This document shows, piece by piece, positions 41,985-57,322 of a stretch of DNA of 64,000 bases. This stretch comes from Alphaproteobacteria bacterium (GTDB lineage: Bacteria; Pseudomonadota; Alphaproteobacteria; CACIAM-22H2). A program made the position numbers and the translations under genes. The notes beneath the pieces are model-generated. The model made no database searches. It saw only the letters and a program-made list of their open reading frames with translations, and was not told the origin of the DNA. Every line of letters starts with the position of its first letter. Position 1 is the first letter of the stretch. The stretch covers positions 62,001 through 126,000 of the forward strand of contig JAFKFM010000012.1 of NCBI GenBank assembly GCA_017308135.1. Reading direction: 5' to 3'.

Positions 41985-43511
41985 TCAGCCCATCTTATGG
42001 GCGGGCACGTCGCCGATCTCGGCCATCTTGGCTTCCAGCAGCTTGGTCATCCGCGCGATCTCGGCCTTATAGGCCGGGTCCGCGTGGACGTTGAACAGCT
42101 CCAGCGGATCCTTCTCGCAATCGAAGAATTCCCATTCCGGCGTCTCGCCGCCCGGAAGCGTGCCGGCGAGACCGTAGCCCTGGTTGTACCAGTAGATCAG
42201 TTTGTAGCGATGATCGCGGATGCCGTAATGGGCGTAGGCGTTGTGGAACTCATCGCGATGCATCCAATAGCGATGATACGCGTATTGCGGCCAATCCGCT
42301 GGCGCCTTGCCGCGCCAGATCGGGCGGATACTGCGCCCTTGCATGTAACTCGGCACCGGCAAGCCGGCGAGATCGAGCCAGGTCGGCGCGAAATCGACGT
42401 TGTTGAAAATGTCGTTCGACACGGTCCCCGCCGGAATCTCGGCCGGGTAGCGCGCGAGGAACGGCATCTGGAACGATTCCTCGTACATGAAGCGCTTGTC
42501 GAACCAGCCATGCTCGCCCAGGAAGAAGCCTTGGTCCGACGTGTAGATGACCAGCGTGTTCTGCTTAAGGCCGTTGGCGTCGAGAAAATCGAGGATGCGC
42601 CCCACGCTTTCGTCGACCGACGCGATCGTGCGCAAATAGCGCTGCATATAGCGCTGGAATTTGAACTCGTCGTATTCCCGCTGGGTCTGGAACGTGAAGA
42701 CCTCGCCCGTATCCTTGTCGATCAGACGCAGGCCGCGCACGTCCTTGGGCTTGGGCAGCTTGCGCACATTCATCGACGCCAGCAGCAATTCGCCGACCTC
42801 CGACCCGCCATCGGGCTGGACGAGGCCGAGATCGAGATAGGTCATGTCGTCGGCGATGCGCATGCGCGCCGCCGAGGCCGCCTTCGCGCGATTCTTGTAA
42901 TCGTCGTCGAACGTGTCGGGCAGCTTGATCGGATCCTTGTAGGAATCGCGATACTTGGGATGCGGCTCCCACGAGCGATGCGGCGCCTTGTGATGGCACA
43001 TCAGGAAGAAGGGCCGCGACGCGTCGCGCTTTTCCATCCAGTCGATCGACATATCGGTGATGATGTCGGTGACGTAGCCCGGATAGCGCCGCTCGCCGCC
43101 CGGCTCGTGGAACAGCGGATCGTGATAATCGCCCTGGCCCGGCACCACGGCCCAGGCGTCGAAGCCCGACGGCTCGTGCGGGCGGCCTTCGCCCAAATGC
43201 CATTTGCCGAAAATCGCGGTCCGATAGCCCGATTGGCGCAAATGCTTGGCGACGTTGGGCAGGCGGTTGTCGATCGAATCCGCCAGCGTCATCACGCCGT
43301 TCACGTGATTATAGGTGCCGGTCAGAATCGCGGCACGGCTGGGCGTGCAGATCGAATTGGTGACGTAGCAGTGATTGGCCCGCAAGCCCTCGCGCGCCAG
43401 CCGATCCATGTTCGGCGTCGCGTTGATGCCGTAGCCGTAGCAGCCGATCGCCTTGGAAGCGTGATCGTCCGCCATGATGAACACGATATTCGGCCGCGCC
43501 GCTTTCGACAT
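41985..43511 (-). CDS. Type I sulfatase (formylglycine-dependent), cytoplasmic
   Basis: A 508-residue enzyme. Metal ligands D15-D16 (IMADDH) and the activation motif C55-T-P-S-R (SICTPSRAAILTG) are present; the Cys would become formylglycine. K103/H105 (GKWHLGEG), D326 with SDQG, and H334/K339 complete the active site. There is no signal peptide, so it must act on an imported sulfate ester such as an alkyl, aryl or choline sulfate. It is divergent from a ROK regulator and an ABC importer, which fits. No formylglycine-generating enzyme is in the window. Confidence 0.9.
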   Translation of the reverse strand: MSKAARPNIVFIMADDHASKAIGCYGYGINATPNMDRLAREGLRANHCYVTNSICTPSRAAILTGTYNHVNGVMTLADSIDNRLPNVAKHLRQSGYRTAIFGKWHLGEGRPHEPSGFDAWAVVPGQGDYHDPLFHEPGGERRYPGYVTDIITDMSIDWMEKRDASRPFFLMCHHKAPHRSWEPHPKYRDSYKDPIKLPDTFDDDYKNRAKAASAARMRIADDMTYLDLGLVQPDGGSEVGELLLASMNVRKLPKPKDVRGLRLIDKDTGEVFTFQTQREYDEFKFQRYMQRYLRTIASVDESVGRILDFLDANGLKQNTLVIYTSDQGFFLGEHGWFDKRFMYEESFQMPFLARYPAEIPAGTVSNDIFNNVDFAPTWLDLAGLPVPSYMQGRSIRPIWRGKAPADWPQYAYHRYWMHRDEFHNAYAHYGIRDHRYKLIYWYNQGYGLAGTLPGGETPEWEFFDCEKDPLELFNVHADPAYKAEIARMTKLLEAKMAEIGDVPAHKMG

Positions 43512-43570
43512 CCGTATCTCTCCCTATGCGCCGGGTCTCGAAACCGGACCCTGGCGCCCGCCTCTAGCGA

Positions 43571-43599
43571 TTGACAGGGGCACAGCTTATCGATTTAAT
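43571..43599 (+). promoter_or_regulatory. Sigma70-type promoter of the ROK/ABC operon
   Basis: TTGACA (43571-43576), a 17-base spacer and TTTAAT (43594-43599) give a near-consensus promoter. Transcription would start near 43606, 14 bases before the ATG. Confidence 0.7.
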
Positions 43600-43621
43600 T
43601 CCCACCAAGGAATAATTAAAT
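43593..43621. promoter_or_regulatory. Inverted repeat over the -10 box and start codon, candidate ROK operator
   Basis: ATTTAATT (43593-43600) and AATTAAAT (43614-43621) are perfect inverted arms around 13 bases. They cover the -10 box and the start codon of the ROK gene, an ideal place for autorepression. Confidence 0.5.
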
Positions 43622-44894
43622 GGGAATGCCCGTCGCCCCTGCCCGCAAACTCGACCGCCGCGCCGCAAGCCGGCCGCGCCGCAAGCCGGCCGCGCGCGGC
43701 GTGCGCAAAGACACGCCGGTCGAACGCTTACGCGTCCATCACCGGATGGAAGCGTTGCTGTGCCTGCGCGATCGCGGTTCCATGTCGCAGATCGAGCTGT
43801 GCGACGCCCTGGGCCGTTCGACCACGACGATGAGCAAGGTGGTGACGGAGCTGGAGGCGCTGGGCTGGGTCGAAGCGGCGGGCAGTGCGCGCCCGCGCGA
43901 GCCCGGCCGCCCGCGTACCGTGCTGCGCCTCAACCCCGCCGCGTGCGAAACCTTATGCCTGTCGCTGGAACCCGGCCTCGTGCGCAGCGCCGTCGTCGGG
44001 CTCGACCTTGTCGCCCGCGACGCGCGCGAGGATGCGCTGGCGCTGTCGGATGGCGCGCCGCAAGCGATTCTGCGCCGCCTGACCGATTGGATCCGCACGC
44101 GGCTGGCGGACCTCGCGCGTAAACGCTGCCGCCCGGCCGCCGTGGTGCTGGTCATGCCCGGCATGACCGACACGAAGCTGCGCCATATCCGCGTTTCCTA
44201 TCAGCTCGGCTGGCGCGATCTGCCGCTTGCCGACCATATCGAATCCAAGATCGGCATTCCCGTCATCGCGCACAACAACACCCGCGCGATGGCCTTCGCC
44301 GAGTTCCGCCACAAGCATCTCGACGCCGATCAGCCGATGCTGTTCGTGCAGGCCAAATACGGCGTGGGTGCTTCGATGCTGAACGGCATCACGCCGAGCC
44401 CGCACGGGCATTACGGCGTCGCCGAGCTTGGCCATCTGCGCATGGGCGAAAACCGCTTCGCCGATCGCGTCGCCACGGACGGCACGCTGGTCGGCGTGCT
44501 GCGCGAGCCGTATCTGCGCGACGTGCTCGATTGTCGCGACATGAAAATCCAGATCGTCGAGGAGATGGAGCGGCGCGCGAACGCGAAGGACAAAGTCGCC
44601 GTCGCGCTGTTCGACCAAACGATCGCCAATCTGGCGCTGTGCCTTGCCGTCGCGATCAATCTGCAGAACCCGTCGATCGTCGTGCTGGGCGGCATCTATG
44701 CCGGTCTTTCGGACGCGACGCTGGAGCGCTTGTTGACCGAGATCGCCCGCAACGTGCCCGACGAATTGATGCAGCCGGTGCGCCTGTCGCGCACCGCGCT
44801 GGGTCCCGCCGGCGCCATTCAAGGCGCGGCGATCGTCGGCTTCGACCGCTTGCTGCGCCAGCCCGACACCTACCGCGCCGTGGAGGCGACATGA
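43620..44894 (+). CDS. ROK-family transcriptional regulator
   Basis: A 424-residue regulator. A basic, Ala/Arg-rich N-terminal extension (1-35) precedes a winged helix ([30 protein letters not shown]). Residues 100-410 are the ROK domain, with [13 protein letters not shown] and [14 protein letters not shown] near the sugar-binding site. The usual zinc motif CxCGxxGCxE is missing: after GELGH the Cys-rich loop is replaced by [10 protein letters not shown]. It overlaps the ABC permease by ATGA and should control the importer and perhaps the sulfatase. AAGGA lies before the ATG. Confidence 0.87.
   Translation: MGMPVAPARKLDRRAASRPRRKPAARGVRKDTPVERLRVHHRMEALLCLRDRGSMSQIELCDALGRSTTTMSKVVTELEALGWVEAAGSARPREPGRPRTVLRLNPAACETLCLSLEPGLVRSAVVGLDLVARDAREDALALSDGAPQAILRRLTDWIRTRLADLARKRCRPAAVVLVMPGMTDTKLRHIRVSYQLGWRDLPLADHIESKIGIPVIAHNNTRAMAFAEFRHKHLDADQPMLFVQAKYGVGASMLNGITPSPHGHYGVAELGHLRMGENRFADRVATDGTLVGVLREPYLRDVLDCRDMKIQIVEEMERRANAKDKVAVALFDQTIANLALCLAVAINLQNPSIVVLGGIYAGLSDATLERLLTEIARNVPDELMQPVRLSRTALGPAGAIQGAAIVGFDRLLRQPDTYRAVEAT
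43665..43696 (+). repeat. 16-bp tandem duplication inside the ROK gene
   Basis: GCAAGCCGGCCGCGCC is followed directly by a second copy that differs only in its last base. As 16 is not a multiple of three, the two copies are read in different frames, so loss or gain of one copy would shift the frame of the regulator near its start. Confidence 0.8.
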
Positions 44895-45700
44895 CTGAGA
44901 CCGCGATTCCCGACGACGGCCTCGCCCGGCGCCATGCGCTGCGCGAACGCGAGATGCGGCGCAAGCTGCTGGCGCTGAACCTGCTCGCGGCGGTATTGGG
45001 CTTGGCGCTGTGGTCGCTGCTCAGCTTCATCGATCTCGCGGGCCTGCCCGGCCCGCTGTCGGTCGCGGCGCGCGCGGTCCAGTTGATCGCCAACGGCCAG
45101 TTGTTCGTCGATCTCGCCGCCTCGGTCCAGCGCGTGCTGCTGGGCTTCGCGATCGGCACGGCCCTCGCCATTCCCATCGGCTTCCTGATGGGCTGGTACA
45201 CTTGGGCGCGCGGGCTTATGGAGCCTTACGTCCAATTCTTCCGCACCATTCCGCCGCTGGCGATGATCCCGCTCGCCATCGTGTTCCTGGGCATCGGCGA
45301 AGTGCCGAAGGTCTTCGTCATCACGCTGGCGGCGTTTCTGGTCAGCGTCATCTCCACCTATCAGGGCGTGGTGAACGTCGATCGCGTGCTGATCAACGCC
45401 GCGCGCGTGCTGGGGGCGGGCGATGCGGCCGTGTTCCGGCGCGTGATCGTCCCCGCCTCGACGCCCTTCATCCTGGTGGGCATGCGCACGGGGCTGGGTG
45501 CCGCTTGGTCCACGCTGGTCGCCGCCGAACTGATCGCCGCCCAGCAAGGCCTCGGCCACCGGATGCAGCAGGCGCAAATCTATTACGATCTCGAAACGAT
45601 CTTCGTGGCGCTGATCACGATCGGCATCACCGGCCTGTTGATGGACCGCGTGCTGCTGTGGCTCGACCAGCGTTTGACCGTGTGGCAGGAGCGCCGATGA
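44891..45700 (+). CDS. ABC transporter permease (SsuC/TauC type)
   Basis: A 269-residue protein with six or so membrane segments and the BPD-transport family 1 loop [32 protein letters not shown], which touches the ATPase. [24 protein letters not shown] is typical of nitrate, sulfonate and taurine permeases. It overlaps both the ROK gene and the ATPase gene by ATGA. With a cytoplasmic sulfatase next door, the cargo is probably an organosulfur compound; that is an inference. Confidence 0.9.
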   Translation: MTETAIPDDGLARRHALREREMRRKLLALNLLAAVLGLALWSLLSFIDLAGLPGPLSVAARAVQLIANGQLFVDLAASVQRVLLGFAIGTALAIPIGFLMGWYTWARGLMEPYVQFFRTIPPLAMIPLAIVFLGIGEVPKVFVITLAAFLVSVISTYQGVVNVDRVLINAARVLGAGDAAVFRRVIVPASTPFILVGMRTGLGAAWSTLVAAELIAAQQGLGHRMQQAQIYYDLETIFVALITIGITGLLMDRVLLWLDQRLTVWQERR

Positions 45701-46461
45701 CAACGCCGAAAATCCAATTCGCGCGCGTGTCCTGCGCCTTCGTGCTGCAAGGCCAGGAATTCCGCGCGGTCAACGATCTCGATCTCGACATCGCGGACGG
45801 CGAGATCGTCACACTGGTCGGCCCGTCAGGTTGCGGCAAATCCACGCTGATGAATATGGCGGCGGGTTTGCAGGAACCCACCGGCGGCGAAGTGCGCGTC
45901 GACGGCAAGCCCGTCGCGGGCCCCGGGCCCGAGCGCGGCGTGATCTTCCAGCAATACGCGCTGTTCCCCTGGCTGACGGTCGCGCAGAACGTCGGCTTCG
46001 GGTTGGAGATCAAGGGCGTGCCCGCGCAAGAACGCGCGCGCATCGTGGCGCGCTGCCTCGACCTCGTCGGCTTGTCGGCCTTCGCCGATGCGCTGCCCAA
46101 AACCTTGTCGGGCGGCATGAAGCAGCGCTGCGCCATCGCGCGCGCCTATGCGGTCGATCCCGCCGTGCTGCTGATGGACGAGCCCTTCGGCGCGCTGGAC
46201 GCGCTGACGCGCGTCAACATGCAGGAACAATTGCTCGCCACCTGGGCGCGCGACAAACGCACCATTCTGTTCATCACCCACGATGTGGACGAGGCCGTGT
46301 TCCTCGCCCATCGCGTGGTGGTGATGGCCGCGCGACCGGGCCGCATCCACGAGATCGTCGATGTCGATCTGCCCTATCCGCGCACCGAAGACATCCGCCT
46401 GTCGCCGCGCTTCCAGGATTTGCGCAATCGCGTGTGGCACGCGGTCTATCACCAGCACTGA
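45697..46461 (+). CDS. ABC transporter ATP-binding protein (SsuB/TauB type)
   Basis: A 254-residue ATPase with Walker [10 protein letters not shown], the Q-loop [12 protein letters not shown], the signature LSGGMKQR, Walker [13 protein letters not shown] and the H-loop ITHDVDEA. The ALFPWLTV Q-loop is characteristic of the nitrate/sulfonate/taurine group. It works with the overlapping permease and the downstream binding protein. Confidence 0.93.
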   Translation: MTTPKIQFARVSCAFVLQGQEFRAVNDLDLDIADGEIVTLVGPSGCGKSTLMNMAAGLQEPTGGEVRVDGKPVAGPGPERGVIFQQYALFPWLTVAQNVGFGLEIKGVPAQERARIVARCLDLVGLSAFADALPKTLSGGMKQRCAIARAYAVDPAVLLMDEPFGALDALTRVNMQEQLLATWARDKRTILFITHDVDEAVFLAHRVVVMAARPGRIHEIVDVDLPYPRTEDIRLSPRFQDLRNRVWHAVYHQH

Positions 46462-46489
46462 AAAACCGAACCATAACCGGAGGAACCCC

Positions 46490-50599
<4,110 letters not shown>

Positions 50600-50646
50600 G
50601 ATTCGCGAATCTATCCCCGTCGCGTGAAGAAGGCTATTGACTCGGA

Positions 50647-50660
50647 GATTTTATACAATC
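50647..50660. promoter_or_regulatory. Candidate GntR/FadR-type operator
   Basis: GATTTTATACAATC pairs at 6 of 7 positions (GATT-TA/TA-AATC). It stands in the middle of the short divergent region, 35 bases upstream of hypD, and is the only AT-rich palindrome there. Confidence 0.6.
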
Positions 50661-50694
50661 TACATTCGCCGAAACAAGCACGAAGGGAAGCTCC

Positions 50695-51632
<938 letters not shown>

Positions 51633-51636
<4 letters not shown>

Positions 51637-52883
51637 GCGGCAAGGCCGCCCTCGTTATCGGCGGCGGTTTCGTCGGGGCCGCCGCCGCGCGACGCCTGCA
51701 ACAAGCGGGCTTCGCGACGACGCTGATCGATGCGGGCGATCCGTCGCGCGCCGCGTCGTTCGGCAATGCGGGGCATCTCGCCAGCGAGCAAGTCACACCG
51801 CTCGCCTCGCTCGCCACGCTGCTGTCGCTGCACAAGCGGCTTTACAGCGCGGGCGGCCCCGCCGCTTTCCCGCCGCGCGATATCGGCGCTTGGCTGCCTT
51901 TCGGTCTGCGTTTGATCGCCGCTTCGACGCCATCGCGTTACGAGGCGGGCTCGCGCGCGCTCAAAGCCATCGTCGCCGCCGCTTTGCCCGCCTGGCATCG
52001 CTTGGTCGGCGAGATCGGCGCGGCGGATCTGATCCGCGAGCAGGGCCATTTCGTCGTCTGGGAGAAACAAGCGACCGCCGCTGCCGGTATCCGCGCGGCC
52101 TGCGCCACCGACTACGGCTACGCCGCCGCGCGCGAAGCGACCGGCGAAGAACTGGCGATGCTCGGCCATCGCCTTGCGATCAAACCCGCCGGCGCCGTGC
52201 GCTATACCGGCACGGGTCAGGTCATCGATCTGCAAGCCTTGCGCGGCAAGATCGACGATTCCTTCCGCCAAGCGGGCGGCATCAAGCTGACCGGCACTGT
52301 CGCGCGACTGGAAATCGAGAATGGCATCGCGCGTGCCATCCTCGCCGACGGCACAACGCTGAACGCCGACCATATTCTGGTCGCGGGCGGCGCGTGGTCG
52401 GGCGAATTGTTGCGCGGGCTGGAAGGCCCCGTCCCGCTGATCGCGGAGCGCGGCTATCACATCGACACGACCCTGACCGACGCCGAATGGCCGCGCGACT
52501 TGCCGCCCATCGCCTTCGGCGACCGATCCGCGATCATCACGCGCTTCGCCAATACGCTGCGTATGACCAGTTTCACCGAGTTCTCGCGCATCGACGCGCC
52601 CAGCGATCCGCGCAAATGGGCAAAGCTCGACGCCCATGCCGCCGCCGTCGGCGTGCCCAAGGGCTCGGCGCGCACGCGCTGGATCGGCAATCGCCCGACA
52701 TTGCCCGACTACATTCCGGCGATTGGGCGCTCGCGCAAGGCGGGCAATTTGCTTTATGCATTCGGACACCAGCATCTCGGCGTGACCCTGGCGGCGATCA
52801 CCGGGGAACTCGTCGCGGCGCTGGCCGCCGGCACGCAACCATCGATCCCGCTCGCCCCCTACGATCTCCAACGCTTCGGATAA
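51633..52883 (+). CDS. hypO: FAD-dependent oxidoreductase, probable D-hydroxyproline dehydrogenase
   Basis: A 416-residue DAO/DadA-family flavoprotein. The FAD loop is VIGGGFVGAAAARRLQQAG at the start, ILVAGGAWSGELL forms part of the cofactor domain, and LYAFGHQHLGVTLAAITGELVA is the C-terminal FAD-contact motif. GTG start, overlapping the hypD stop. In this cluster it should oxidise cis-4-hydroxy-D-proline to the pyrroline. It is a single-subunit type, as in Sinorhizobium, not the multi-subunit Pseudomonas form. Confidence 0.8.
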
Positions 52884-52893
52884 GGTCCGGCCC

Positions 52894-53832
52894 ATGCGCG
52901 TCATCGACTCCCACACCGAAGGCGAACCCACGCGCGTCGTGATCGACGGTCTGCCGGATCTGGGCAAAGGCAGCATGGCCGAGCGGCGCAGGATCTTCGC
53001 CGAGAAGTTCGACCATGTGCGCAGCTTCGCGGTGAACGAGCCACGCGGCAACGACGCGGTCGTGGGGGCCTTGCTGTGCGAACCGGTCGATCCGGCGGCG
53101 GCGGCGGGCGTGATCTTCTTCAACAATGTCGGCGTCATCGGCATGTGCGGCCACGGCACGATCGGCTTGGCGGTGACGCTGGCGCATCTGGGCCGGCTCA
53201 AACCCGGCACGCATCGCTTCGAAACGCCGGTCGGCGACGTGACGGTCGATCTTCTCGGCCGCAACGAAGTCGAGATCGAGAACGTCCCCGCCTATCGCTA
53301 TCGCAAAGCCGTCGCGGTCGACGTGCCCGATATCGGTACGGTCGTCGGCGATATCGCTTGGGGCGGAAACTGGTTCTTCCTGGTGTCGGACGCGCCCTAT
53401 GCGCTGACGATGAGTGCCATCCCGTCGCTGACGCGCGCCGCCGATGCGACGATGCGCGCCCTCGCCGCCGCCGGCATCACCGGCGAGGACGGCGGCAAGA
53501 TCGACCATGTCGAGTTTTTCGGCCCGCCCGCCGATCTGAATGCGAACAGCCGGAACTTCGTGCTGTGCCCGGGCGGCGCCTATGACCGCTCGCCCTGCGG
53601 CACGGGCACGAGCGCCAAGCTCGCCTGCCTCGCCGCCGACGGCAAATTGGCGCCGGGCGCCGAATGGGTGCAGGAAAGCATCGTCGGCAGCCGCTTCCAG
53701 GCGAAATATCGCCCAGGTCCTGACGGGCGGATCATCCCGCGCATTCGCGGCCGCGCCTATGTCGTCGCCGAAGCCACGCTGCTGCGCGACGCGAACGATC
53801 CCTTCGCCGACGGCATGCGGAGCGGCGAATGA
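52894..53832 (+). CDS. hypRE: 4-Hydroxyproline 2-epimerase (proline racemase family)
   Basis: A 312-residue enzyme with both catalytic cysteines, C85 (GMCGHGTIG) and C235 (RSPCGTGTSA), which act as the two acid-base groups. Having Cys at both places points to an epimerase and excludes the Cys-to-Thr dehydratase branch. It would turn trans-4-hydroxy-L-proline into cis-4-hydroxy-D-proline, the substrate of the upstream oxidase. It is 10 bases after that gene and overlaps the next by ATGA. Confidence 0.88.
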   Translation: MRVIDSHTEGEPTRVVIDGLPDLGKGSMAERRRIFAEKFDHVRSFAVNEPRGNDAVVGALLCEPVDPAAAAGVIFFNNVGVIGMCGHGTIGLAVTLAHLGRLKPGTHRFETPVGDVTVDLLGRNEVEIENVPAYRYRKAVAVDVPDIGTVVGDIAWGGNWFFLVSDAPYALTMSAIPSLTRAADATMRALAAAGITGEDGGKIDHVEFFGPPADLNANSRNFVLCPGGAYDRSPCGTGTSAKLACLAADGKLAPGAEWVQESIVGSRFQAKYRPGPDGRIIPRIRGRAYVVAEATLLRDANDPFADGMRSGE

Positions 53833-54623
53833 ATCTGGACGCGCTCGTCGCCTTCGCCGAAACGCTCGCGGACCAAGCCGCCGCGATGCTCGACGCGCGC
53901 TCGCATGCGGCGGCGCAGACCAAGCCCGACAAGTCGTTCGTCACCGAGATGGATCTCGCGATCGAGGAACGCTTGCGCGCGATGATCGCCGCGGCCTATC
54001 CCGATCACGGCGTGCTGGGCGAGGAATTCGACGCCAAGACGCCCGACGCGGATTACGTCTGGATTCTCGATCCGATCGACGGCACCGCGGCCTATGTCGT
54101 CGGCATGCCGGTCTACGGCACGCTGATCGCCCTCGCCCATAAGGGCAAGCCGGTGCTGGGCGTGATCCATTTCCCCGCGACCAAGGAACGCTGGGTGGGG
54201 GCGAAAGGCCGCCAAACCACGCTGAACGGCAAGCCGTGCGAAACGCGCAAGGGCGAAACGCTGGCCGATGCGATTCTATCCGCCAGCAATCCCGATTTCT
54301 TCGACGTGGAAGCCAAGAAGCCGCTGGCGGCGTTGAGCGACGTCACCGCGTGGCGTGTCTATGGCGGCGCGGCGCTGAGCTACGGCCGCCTTGCGCAAGG
54401 GCGCACCGATCTGGCGATCGACGCCGGCCTCAAACTTCATGACTACGCCGCCTTCGTGCCGATCCTCGAAGGGGCCGGCGGAATCATCACCGACTGGAAC
54501 GGCGACGAATTGACGATCGCCAGCGGCCCGCGCGTTCTCGCGGGCGGCGATAAGCGCCGCCACGAGGCGGCTTTGAAAATCGTGCAGGGGGCTTTGGCAA
54601 ATGGCGGGAATCCGCATCGATAA
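53829..54623 (+). CDS. HisN-like inositol monophosphatase family phosphatase
   Basis: A 264-residue Mg2+-dependent phosphatase. GEEFDAK, ILDPIDGTAAY and LKLHDYAAFVPILEGAGG are the three metal and substrate motifs; the DYAAFVPILEGAGG form is that of histidinol-phosphate phosphatase HisN. Why it sits in a hydroxyproline-type operon is unclear: it may simply be carried there, or may act on an imported phospho-ester. It overlaps the epimerase by ATGA and the ABC ATPase by 23 bases. Confidence 0.83.
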   Translation: MNLDALVAFAETLADQAAAMLDARSHAAAQTKPDKSFVTEMDLAIEERLRAMIAAAYPDHGVLGEEFDAKTPDADYVWILDPIDGTAAYVVGMPVYGTLIALAHKGKPVLGVIHFPATKERWVGAKGRQTTLNGKPCETRKGETLADAILSASNPDFFDVEAKKPLAALSDVTAWRVYGGAALSYGRLAQGRTDLAIDAGLKLHDYAAFVPILEGAGGIITDWNGDELTIASGPRVLAGGDKRRHEAALKIVQGALANGGNPHR

Positions 54624-55665
54624 TCTGGTCGTCGGCTACGGCGCCGAGCCGGTGATCTCCGGCCTGTCGCTCGACATCGCCGACGGTTCGCTGTTCACGC
54701 TGCTGGGCCCGTCGGGCTGCGGCAAGACGACGCTGTTGCGCACCATCGCGGGCTTCATTCCCGTGCGGTCCGGCAAGCTGTTCTTCGGCGATCGCGACGT
54801 GACCGACCTGCCTGCCTATCGGCGCGACATCGGCATGGTGTTCCAGGATTACGCGTTGTTTCCCGACAAAAGCGTCTACGACAACGTCGCCTATGGCTTG
54901 CGCGCGCGCAACGTGCCCGAAGCGACGATCAAAACCACCGTCGGCGAGTATCTGGAGCGCGTGGGCTTGAGCGCTTTCGCGCAACGCATGCCCGCCGCCT
55001 TGTCGGGCGGTCAGCGCCAACGTGTCGCCTTGGCCCGCGCGCTTGCCATCAAGCCGACCGTGCTGCTGATGGACGAGCCTTTGTCCAATCTCGACGCCAA
55101 GCTGCGGGTCCAAGTGCGCGAGACGATCGCCGATCTGCAGCGCCAAGTCGGCATCACCACCGTGCTGGTGACGCATGACCAGGAGGAAGCGTTGGCGCTG
55201 TCCGACCGCATCGGCTTGTTGCGCCTGGGCACGCTCGAACAGGTCGGCGGGCCCGAAGACCTTTATGCGCGCCCCGTCTCGGCCTATGTCGCCGATTTCG
55301 TCGGCGCGGCGAACACGCTGAACGTCGAACTTTCTGCGCCGACGAGCGCGGGCGCCCTTGCCCATGTTGCGCTGGATGGCGCCAACTTGCAGGCTTTTGC
55401 ACCCACCGCCTTGCCCGCCGGCAAGGCCGTGCTGATCGCGCGCGGCGAAACGCTGAAGCTGGGTCCCGCCGCCAACGACGTGAACAGCATTCCCTGCACC
55501 GTCCGCCGGCGCCAATATCTGGGCGGACGCACCAGTTTCCGCGTGGCGACCGCATCGGGCCGCGAGATCGTGATCGAAGCGCATGGCGCCGTCCCCGGAT
55601 TGGCCGCAGGCGATGCGGCTTCGTTGCGCTTCGATCCCGCGCAGACCTTGGTGGTCGCGTCGTGA
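54601..55665 (+). CDS. ABC transporter ATP-binding protein (PotA/FbpC type)
   Basis: A 354-residue ATPase. Walker A GPSGCGKTT, Q-loop FQDYALFPDKSV, signature LSGGQRQR, Walker B VLLMDEPLSNLD and H-loop THDQEEA lie in the first 240 residues, and a TOBE domain fills 270-350. The FQDYALFP form is common to iron(III), phosphonate and polyamine importers. It overlaps the phosphatase gene by 23 bases and the permease gene by GTGA. Confidence 0.92.
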   Translation: MAGIRIDNLVVGYGAEPVISGLSLDIADGSLFTLLGPSGCGKTTLLRTIAGFIPVRSGKLFFGDRDVTDLPAYRRDIGMVFQDYALFPDKSVYDNVAYGLRARNVPEATIKTTVGEYLERVGLSAFAQRMPAALSGGQRQRVALARALAIKPTVLLMDEPLSNLDAKLRVQVRETIADLQRQVGITTVLVTHDQEEALALSDRIGLLRLGTLEQVGGPEDLYARPVSAYVADFVGAANTLNVELSAPTSAGALAHVALDGANLQAFAPTALPAGKAVLIARGETLKLGPAANDVNSIPCTVRRRQYLGGRTSFRVATASGREIVIEAHGAVPGLAAGDAASLRFDPAQTLVVAS

Positions 55666-57305
55666 CCCGCCCCTTCAAGGACATCTGGTTCGTCCTGTCG
55701 GCGGCCACACTCGCACTCTTCGCGCTATTCCTGCTCTATCCGCTGCTGAACGTGCTGAGCGCCAGCCTGTCGGCCGGGGCGGGCGGGCAATCGGGCTGGG
55801 CGACGCTGGTGAACGATCCGCGCTACAGCTCGGCCGTCACCAACACGCTGCTGCTTGGCGCCATCGTCACGGTCACGTCAACATTGATCGGCGTGCCGCT
55901 CGCCTTCGTCGCGGCACGTTTCTCGTTTCCCGGTAAGGCGCTGATCGCCTTGCTGCCGATGACGACGTTGATCGTACCCGAGGTGATCGCGGCGCAAACC
56001 TGGCTGATGATCCTGGGCAATAACGGCTTCGTCACCCGCGCCTTCGCGGAATGGGGAATCCGCCTGCCGTCGTTCTACGGCTGGTTCGGCCTGATCACGG
56101 TGATGACGTTCGTCTACTACACTTACGTCTATATCGGCACGCTGGCGGCAATCAAAGGCTTCGACTCCCAATTGGAGGAAGCCTCGCAGAGCCTGGGCGT
56201 GCCGCCCGGCCGCACCTTGTTGAAAGTGATGGTGCCGGTCGTTGCCCCGTCGATCCTGGCGAGCGCGTTGCTGGTCTTCACCCTGGTCGTCGGCAACTTC
56301 GCCGTCGCGACGATTCTGGGCCAGCGCGTCTATCTCCTGTCGGTGCTGACCTATCAGAGCTTCGTGTCCGAAGTCGGCACGAACCCGGTGATGCAGAGCA
56401 CGCTCGCCTCCGTCTCCATCGGCATCGTCGCCTGCGCGCTGTTCGTCCAGCGCTGGATCGTGTCGCGCGGCCGTTACGAGATCGTGCAGGGGCGTGGCGC
56501 CAAGCCAAGTCCACTCGCCGGCTTCGCTACGCTGCCGATCGCCTTGGGCGCCGCCTTCATCATGATCGTATCGCTGCTGCCGCTCGTCACCATCGTCGCG
56601 GGCGCCTTCACCCGCGCGCGCGGCCCCGTGATGCGCTGGGGCGAATGGACGACCGCCAATCTGGAGCGCGTGTTCCTGTCCGCCCCCGATCCCATCGTCA
56701 ACACGCTGATCTTCGCCGGCATCGCGACGGTGCTGAGTCTGCTGATCTCCACCGTTGTCGGCTTCCTGGTCGTCAAGAAGCGCAACGCGCTCACGCCCGG
56801 CATCGATTATCTGTCGGCGTTGCCGCTCGCGCTGTCCGGCACGGTGCTGGGCATCGGCTTGATGATTTCGTTCAACGGCAGTTTCCTACCGCTCGCCGGA
56901 ACGGGCGCAATCATCGTGGTCGCGTATCTGATCCGCCGCCTGCCTTTCGGTATCCGCAACGCATCCTCGACGCTCTATAATATCCCCAACTCGATCGAGG
57001 ACGCGTCGATCAGCCTAGGCGTGCCGCCGTTGCGGAGTTTCTTCAAGGTCGTCTTTCCGCTGATGCTGCCGTCGATCGCGGCGGCGGCGGTCCTCGTCTG
57101 GACCACGACGGTCGCGGAACTTTCCGCGTCGGTCGTCGTCTATTCGGCGGGGCAAGAGACGATGCCGATCCAGATCTTCCGTCTGATCGATTCCAATCTG
57201 ATGGCGCAGGCCTCGGCCTACGGGCTCGTCCTGGTCGGCGTCATCCTGATCCCGATCCTGATCGCCACCACCGTGTTCAAGATCGATCTTTTCGCCGCCA
57301 AATAA
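55662..57305 (+). CDS. ABC transporter permease with two fused membrane domains (FbpB type)
   Basis: A 547-residue protein with about twelve membrane segments and two copies of the ATPase-contact loop: EEASQSLGVPPGRTLLKVMVP in the first half and EDASISLGVPPLRSFFKVVFP in the second. Such double permeases serve iron(III) or 2-aminoethylphosphonate importers. GTG start overlapping the ATPase stop. It is followed 17 bases later by the binding protein. Confidence 0.93.
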   Translation: MTRPFKDIWFVLSAATLALFALFLLYPLLNVLSASLSAGAGGQSGWATLVNDPRYSSAVTNTLLLGAIVTVTSTLIGVPLAFVAARFSFPGKALIALLPMTTLIVPEVIAAQTWLMILGNNGFVTRAFAEWGIRLPSFYGWFGLITVMTFVYYTYVYIGTLAAIKGFDSQLEEASQSLGVPPGRTLLKVMVPVVAPSILASALLVFTLVVGNFAVATILGQRVYLLSVLTYQSFVSEVGTNPVMQSTLASVSIGIVACALFVQRWIVSRGRYEIVQGRGAKPSPLAGFATLPIALGAAFIMIVSLLPLVTIVAGAFTRARGPVMRWGEWTTANLERVFLSAPDPIVNTLIFAGIATVLSLLISTVVGFLVVKKRNALTPGIDYLSALPLALSGTVLGIGLMISFNGSFLPLAGTGAIIVVAYLIRRLPFGIRNASSTLYNIPNSIEDASISLGVPPLRSFFKVVFPLMLPSIAAAAVLVWTTTVAELSASVVVYSAGQETMPIQIFRLIDSNLMAQASAYGLVLVGVILIPILIATTVFKIDLFAAK

Positions 57306-57322
57306 AAACAGAGGAGAGCACA

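Noticed and set aside
50637..50659. TTGACT and TACAAT as a sigma70 promoter for hypD
   Set aside because: The spacer is only 11 bases; the AT-rich element is better explained as an operator.
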